Below are positions 54,202 to 58,797 of a DNA stretch of 58,797 nucleotides, in pieces. The position numbers were made by a program, and so were the translations under genes. Where the stretch lies: the NCBI GenBank assembly GCA_003427395.1, contig BFEA01000065.1:3380002-3438798 (forward strand), read 5' to 3'. The DNA is from Chara braunii (taxonomy: Eukaryota; Streptophyta; Charophyceae; Charales; Characeae). How positions within the stretch are numbered: position 1 is the stretch's first letter; each line of letters starts with the position of its first letter. The notes under the pieces were generated by a model that saw nothing but the letters and a program-made list of their open reading frames with translations, was not told the DNA's origin and did not search any database.

Positions 54202-55484
54202 TGTGATGACCCTTCCAAACATCGACTGAAACACACGACTGATTTCTGAGTTTTGCCCATAGACTGAATGCCTTGCTGAGTTTCCCGCCTGCTACTAAGT
54301 CTGTGTGTGCACGCTTGCTGGACTGCATGTCTGTCTGAGTGCTGGTTGGCTTGAGTGTGTGTGTGGTCGTGCCTGTCTGAGTGCTGGTTGGCTTGAGTGT
54401 GTGTGTGGCCCGCAAGGGCACTTGTTCGTTCATTGGGCCCTCAGGGCCGGTACTTACCTATGGCCGTGACATTGAGGAATTGCAGCAGGAAAAACACTCA
54501 AGTAGCAGGTAGGCCGGTACCGGACCCTGAAGAGGTAGATGTGCGGGTACTGGAGGTTGAGCAGAAGAAGACAAAAGTGGCATTTTTAGAGGCCCAGTAG
54601 TTGTAGGTTAGGTCTAGGCGGATACCAGTCCAATCAGTCTGGGTGTAGGGCCTGTACGGGCAATATCAGAGTCTGCAATGACGTTTCCCTCCAAAAGGGA
54701 GGAGGTACCGGTTGCTTGGAAGGCCGAGCGGCCTGGAAGTCACCGCCCGAAGAGGCAAGCAGACCGCTATATCTCCCAGCCGGGCGAAGAGCCCGGCCTC
54801 TTTCTCGTTGTGCAAGTTTGGCAACACACTGGTTGGAGCGCCGGTTGGAGCAGCGCTATCCAGGAGCAGCGCTGCTGGGGGAAGGAGAAGGACACAGAGG
54901 AGGAAGAAGGACAGGAAGGGGGAAGAGCGCCAGGGGTACTTACCTGGCTATGGCGGCAGCCATCTTCATCACCTTGGTGGGCGCTGCAGCAGGGAGTCCC
55001 CAACTGGGGAGAGCCACACCAAGAAGCTTCAAGGCAGAGTTGGGCATGGCGGCCTGAGTGAAGCAGCCATAGCTGCTTTGGGTTGTCCTTTGGGCATCTG
55101 GGCAAGGCCTAGTAGTCCGCCGTAGCCTCGGCCTATGATGAGGAAGGGAGGTGGGGGCGGCCATGGCTATGGCGGACCTCAAGTGATGCCGCCAGTAGAA
55201 GAGGAACTCGGACATTGATTCTGCATCAGCCAGTCAACATTGTATTATTATTTCTTGTTGTATGAATAAGAGAAGGGGGAGATCAGGAGGAGGAGATTGT
55301 TGGGCGAAGAAGAAGAGCCTTGTCATTTGTCTATGCTGGTGTAAATCATCTTCTTCTTCTTTCTTACTTCTTCTTCTTCTTCTAATCCTCTCTCTCCTCT
55401 CAAGTTCATTCATTTCTTTCTGCAATTGGGCGGCATTGTACTATCTGATGGATGTGTATCTCGAAATCGGCCAGGATCATAACA
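54202..55484 (+). repeat. 3' LTR
   Basis: Starts TGTGATGACCCTTCCAAACA and ends GATCATAACA. Relative to the 5' LTR it carries an extra copy of a roughly 48-base unit (CCTGTCTGAGTGCTGGTTGG ...) around 54365-54412. Confidence 0.95.
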
Positions 55485-55488
55485 ACAG

Positions 55489-56226
55489 ACTGTATTAATA
55501 AAATAAAGTGTCGCAAGGCCATTTTTGCTTTTCCGAACTCGACGCGTGTGGGATCTGCCGGGACGTTGGATTTTTCTGCCCATGTGCATTCGCCATGCAG
55601 TTGGCTCAAAAAAGAAAAGGCTGGGATGCAACTGACCCAATCTCAGGTGAAGATTCATTCGATGATGATGAAATGACTGACCGGCTCATCAGCGTAGGCA
55701 CAAGGAAAGGCATCAAGATGCATCCAATACAACACTGACTTAATCTGTCATGCATGCCAAAAGGAGTGAAGTACAATAACATGAAAGTGCAATGAGTCCA
55801 AAGAGCATAGAAAAACCAGCATGAACATTCAGTCCAAAATTTCCAATTGTGACAGCTTCGCCCAAGCTCTATGACAAACCGTGACAGCCAAGAGATCCGG
55901 AGTTGAGGGCGCAGTCAAACCAGCACTCCCCTACATGCATGCAAGTTCAGACCAATCTTTATTTGCTGAAACACAGGATGGTTTCCAGCTGCCGGCTAAT
56001 AAATCATTTCCTCGTTTTGAGCATGCACATGTTTGAAAAACTTTGATCCTGTATCACGGGAGAGTGGCAGCAATTGGGAGAACGTGGAAGTAGCATGCAT
56101 GCATTCATGAGATGCTTCAATCGTTTCTAAACCAAGTGCGGGAGACAGGAAGCATGGTAATAAGCAAACACGGACCAGATAGAAGGGACACAGAGGAAGA
56201 ACGAAGAAGATGAGGAAGAAGGAGAA
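55489..56226. other. Intron sequence, unassigned open frame inside
   Basis: A + frame at 55508-55738 contains AQKRKGWDATDPISGEDSFD and DDDEMTDRLISVGTRKG, which looks more like protein than random sequence but matches no family I recognise. It could be a captured gene fragment. The rest is unrecognised. Confidence 0.3.
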
Positions 56227-57559
56227 TGTTACGTTCCTGGCCAATTTTGAAGTGCAAAATTCATGAGAAAGCACAATGCCGTCCAATTGCAGAAGAAATG
56301 AACGACTTGAGAGAAGAGAAGAAGAAGAAGAAGAAGAAGAAGAAGAAGAAGAAGAAGATGTACACCAGCAAAAGATCAATGACAACCCCCCTCCTTCTCA
56401 CCAACCAACTTCTCCTCCTTCCGCCTCCTCTCTTATTCACTCAATAAATAATAATAATGATGATGAATGGCTGAACCAGAATCAAAGTCCGAATCCCACT
56501 TTTACTGCTTGGCATAACTACAGTTCCACCATAGCCATGGCTTCCTTCTCCCAACCAGGCCGAGCCTATGGCGGACTACTAAGGGCCTAGCCCTGGTGTG
56601 TAAAAGACAACGCAAAGCAGACTGCTGCTCAGGTCGCCATGCCTGACTCTGCCTTGAAGCCTTCTTGGTGCGGCGCAACCCCCACTGGGGCCTTCCAGAT
56701 GCAGCGCCTAACAAGGTGATGAAGCTGGCGTTCACCATAGCCAGGTGAGTCCCTCTCCACTCTCCTCCCTAGTCCCCTTCTTCCTCCTCCTCCTACCTAG
56801 GGTCTTCCTCCATAGCCAGGGAGGTCACTCAGGCGCTCCTCCTCCCAGCCAGCGCTGGTAGAGCTGCGTTCCTCCTCCCAGCAGCGCTCTGAAGTCCAGT
56901 GCCTGCTCAAGCAGCATGACGCCCAAACTTGCATACCGCAAATGAGGTAGAACTCAGCGCTCTACCTGGAGATATAGCGGCCTACTTGCCTCTTGGGCGG
57001 TGACTTCCAGGCCGCACGGCCTCCAAGCAACCGGTACCTCCTCCCTTTCAGAGGGAAACATAATTGCAGCCTCTGATATCATCCGCACAGGTGCTGGACT
57101 CAGGCTACTTGGACTGGTACCCGCCTACCTCTAGCCTATCGCTACTGGGCCTCTGAAAAATGCCAACATTTTGTCTTCTTCTTGCTCGACCTCCAGTTCC
57201 CGACACATCTATTGCTACTAGAGTGGTACCGGCCTACCTGCTAGTTGAGTGTTTTCCCCCGCTGCTCTAAGTGCTGCGGGCCTACTCCCACTACTTGAGT
57301 GTTTTCCCCACTGCAACGCTCAAAGTCACGACCACAGGTACCAGCCCCCTGTGGGCCTTCCAAACGAACAAGCGCCCTGGCGGGCCACACACACACGCAG
57401 ACTGACAAGCACTCAGGCAGGCGCACAAACCAGCAAGCACACACACGCACAGACTTAGAAAACTCAGCAGAACGTGGGAATCTCAGCGAGCCATTCATTC
57501 CAACGGCAAAACTCAGAGATCAGCAGTGTTCTCAGTCTGTGTTTTGGCAGGTCATTACA
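56227..57559 (-). mobile_element. Solo LTR, antisense
   Basis: On the - strand it starts TGTAATGACCTGCCAAAACA and ends CCAGGAACGTAACA, colinear with the LTR at 20814. AGAA is directly on both sides (56223-56226 and 57560-57563). A GAA-rich microsatellite lies at about 56318-56358 within it. There is no internal region. Confidence 0.92.
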
Positions 57560-57563
57560 AGAA

Positions 57564-58105
57564 GGAAGAAGGAAGAAGATGAGGAAGGAGGAGGAGGAAG
57601 AAGGAGCAGGACAGGAGAGGAAGAAAAAGGGGAAGCATAAGAAGTCAAAAAAAAATAGGCATCAAGGCGCAAGCCGTGAATCCCGAGTGCAGCAGAGCTG
57701 CTTGAAAATTAGCATGGGGCAAACCAACGCCCACACGAAGTGAAGCACACGGTGCTCATCCTCAGCCGTCATCTAAAAAGTAAGAGCTGAGCATAAGATG
57801 GCTGCAGCTACAGAAATGATTTTTTTATTTTAATTTTTTGAAAATAACTTTAAATAAGTTAAATAGCATCCACAAGGGCTACTGTTGTGGGTGGTTTAAA
57901 CCACCAGTACACGGGCCCAGCCTTGCAGTCCGAAACTTGTGGCCACAAGAAAACGAGGTTGAAACGTCAAACGCGCGCCCGCCGTAAATTAGATTGGAGG
58001 TCGCAGTTTTGTTTTTCACCTCCAGAATTTGAGGTGTCAGGCCCGCGGCCCAGGTGCCCATGTACTGGTGCTTTAAGCAGCCCCCAATGGCAGGCCTTCG
58101 CAGAT
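57564..58105. other. Intron sequence with a large inverted repeat
   Basis: A perfect 16-bp palindrome GGTGGTTTAAACCACC is at 57890-57905. ACCAGTACACGGGCCCAG (about 57902-57919) is complementary, with small changes, to GGCCCAGGTGCCCATGTACTGGT (about 58048-58070), enclosing about 130 bases. No gene. Confidence 0.55.
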
Positions 58106-58160
58106 GGCTCGATCTATTGCTGGGGAGCGCCACCTGCTAGAAACGGGCTCCAGCGTCCCA
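58106..58160 (-). mobile_element. Retroelement tail copy (divergent)
   Basis: - strand: GGGACGCTGGAGCCCGTTTC, then TAGCAGGTGGCGCTCCCCAG and AATAGATCGAGCC. Hairpin 1 has changed bases and no A-run is visible, so this is an old copy. Confidence 0.65.
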
Positions 58161-58195
58161 TTTACAGAGCTCCTGAGTGTACAGAAATGGATATG

Positions 58196-58353
58196 CTCAT
58201 GCAAATGCAAACTCAAATGCAAACTCAAATGCAAACTCAAATGCAAACTCAAATGCAAACTCAAATGCAAACTCAAATGCAAACTCAACTGCAAGCTCAA
58301 ATGCAAGCTCAAATGCAAACACAAATGCAAATTCAAATGCAAACACAAATGCA
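58196..58353. repeat. 12-bp minisatellite, about 13 copies
   Basis: Units of ATGCAAACTCAA with minor variants (ATGCAAACACAA, ATGCAAGCTCAA). Since 12 is divisible by three, every frame stays open (Gln/Met-, Asn/Ala- or Cys/Lys-rich). No sign of coding use. Confidence 0.95.
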
Positions 58354-58587
58354 GTAGATAGATGATGAGGGGGAGATGACAGTTAACTGTATCAGCAAGT
58401 GAGTCCTCGGCCAACCTTTGCAATATCTGGTAAAGGATCTGTGGAAATCCTCCTCGTCAGCTGCAAATAAGTACAAACAATCAGTTTCTTTTAAGGTGAC
58501 CACTACTACGACCTCTAAATGAATTGTCACTCCAAAACTGTAAGGAATATGAGAATAAGCTTGCGCTCAATGTCGTGGTTCCTCCAG

Positions 58588-58680
58588 ATCGTGATGTTGT
58601 CGCTCAATTGCGCAGAGCCGAAGTGAAGAGTGAAAATGACTTTGAATGGCATTGCCAGCTTCGATACTACTGGGAATCAA
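58588..58680 (+). CDS. Dynein heavy chain, exon D (linker to AAA1)
   Basis: The 93-nt exon reads (N)RDVVAQLRRAEVKSENDF, then EWHCQLRYYWE and SS. NDFEW...LRYYW is a signature found in all dynein heavy chains shortly before the AAA1 P-loop. The acceptor GTTCCTCCAG ends at 58587. The first two bases AT join the last base of exon C to give Asn. The donor is TCAA|GTGAGG at 58680/58681, leaving phase 1. The next exon should start the region leading to the GPAGTGKTE-type P-loop beyond the window. Confidence 0.92.
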
Positions 58681-58750
58681 GTGAGGTCAGAAACAACCAT
58701 TCAAACATGCTCCCTTCCTCCTCCTCTTCCTTCGCCCTACCCCCTTTCCT

Positions 58751-58752
<2 letters not shown>

Positions 58753-58797
<45 letters not shown>
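58753..58797. repeat. (CA)n microsatellite at the window end
   Basis: A run of CA units from about 58753 to the end, in the intron after exon D. Confidence 0.95.

Larger units (their letters stand above)
45955..55484 (+). mobile_element. Ty3/gypsy LTR retrotransposon, complete but decayed
   Basis: 9.5 kb, sense to the dynein gene, lying in the 13.4-kb intron between exons C and D. It has two LTRs (1,235 and 1,283 bp), a primer-binding site, gag, and protease-RT-RNase H-integrase-chromodomain in that order, plus a polypurine tract. ACAG is present at 45951-45954 and 55485-55488, a 4-bp target duplication. Domain order (integrase after RNase H) is that of Ty3/gypsy, and the C-terminal chromodomain-like region suggests a chromovirus. 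Seven in-frame stops and several frameshifts make it non-autonomous now. Confidence 0.96.

Noticed and set aside
58177-58365. CRISPR-like array or Asn/Ala-repeat protein
   Set aside because: 12-bp units without spacers are a minisatellite, not a CRISPR; the frames are open only because 12 is a multiple of three.

Overview
The window looks like one very large, intron-dominated piece of a nuclear genome from a plant-lineage organism that makes flagellated cells. Four short exons on the + strand (3743-3951, 7397-7829, 45058-45232, 58588-58680) encode consecutive pieces of the linker region of a dynein heavy chain. Their splice phases join correctly. Everything else is intron: 3.4 kb, 37.2 kb and 13.4 kb long. 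Axonemal dynein excludes flowering plants, while the LTR element uses a plant-type initiator-Met tRNA primer site and the U6 pseudogenes resemble plant U6. A streptophyte alga of the Chara type is my best guess (inference only; bryophytes, lycophytes, ferns or other green algae are not excluded).

Layout. 1-3742: upstream intron with imperfect repeats and retroelement tails. 3743-7829: dynein exons A and B; exon A has partial duplicates on both sides. 7830-45057: a 37-kb intron. Its first part (8-15.9 kb) is dispersed repeat bodies, tandem repeats and tetranucleotide arrays. 15.25-19.1 kb is an antisense LINE broken by a second, sense-oriented LINE whose insertion site can be read exactly. 20814-22183 is a solo LTR. 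23.7-25.7 kb is a tandem repeat array. 27.4-30.5 kb holds two more antisense LINE fragments and one short tail element. 30.99-44.79 kb is a composite Penelope-like element on the - strand: an ORF1 with a zinc knuckle, a GIY-YIG-like domain placed before the reverse transcriptase, and long direct repeats (pLTRs) at each end. A nearly full-length 5.9-kb LINE and a 151-bp tail element are nested inside it, each with target-site duplications. 45058-45232: dynein exon C, followed by a head-to-head pair of U6 pseudogenes. 45955-55484: a complete but decayed Ty3/gypsy chromovirus-like LTR retrotransposon. 56227-57559: an antisense solo LTR. 58588-58680: dynein exon D.

Main discoveries. (1) Each pLTR of the Penelope-like element carries a type I hammerhead ribozyme fold. 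The 5' copy is intact by inspection; the 3' copy has lost the essential core G. (2) The LINEs and many short elements share a structured 3' tail. It has a hairpin with a compensatory base-pair change between two subfamilies, a second hairpin and often a third, then poly(A). (3) Three related LTR elements are each flanked by a 4-bp target duplication. No complete host gene, CRISPR array or prokaryotic feature is present.
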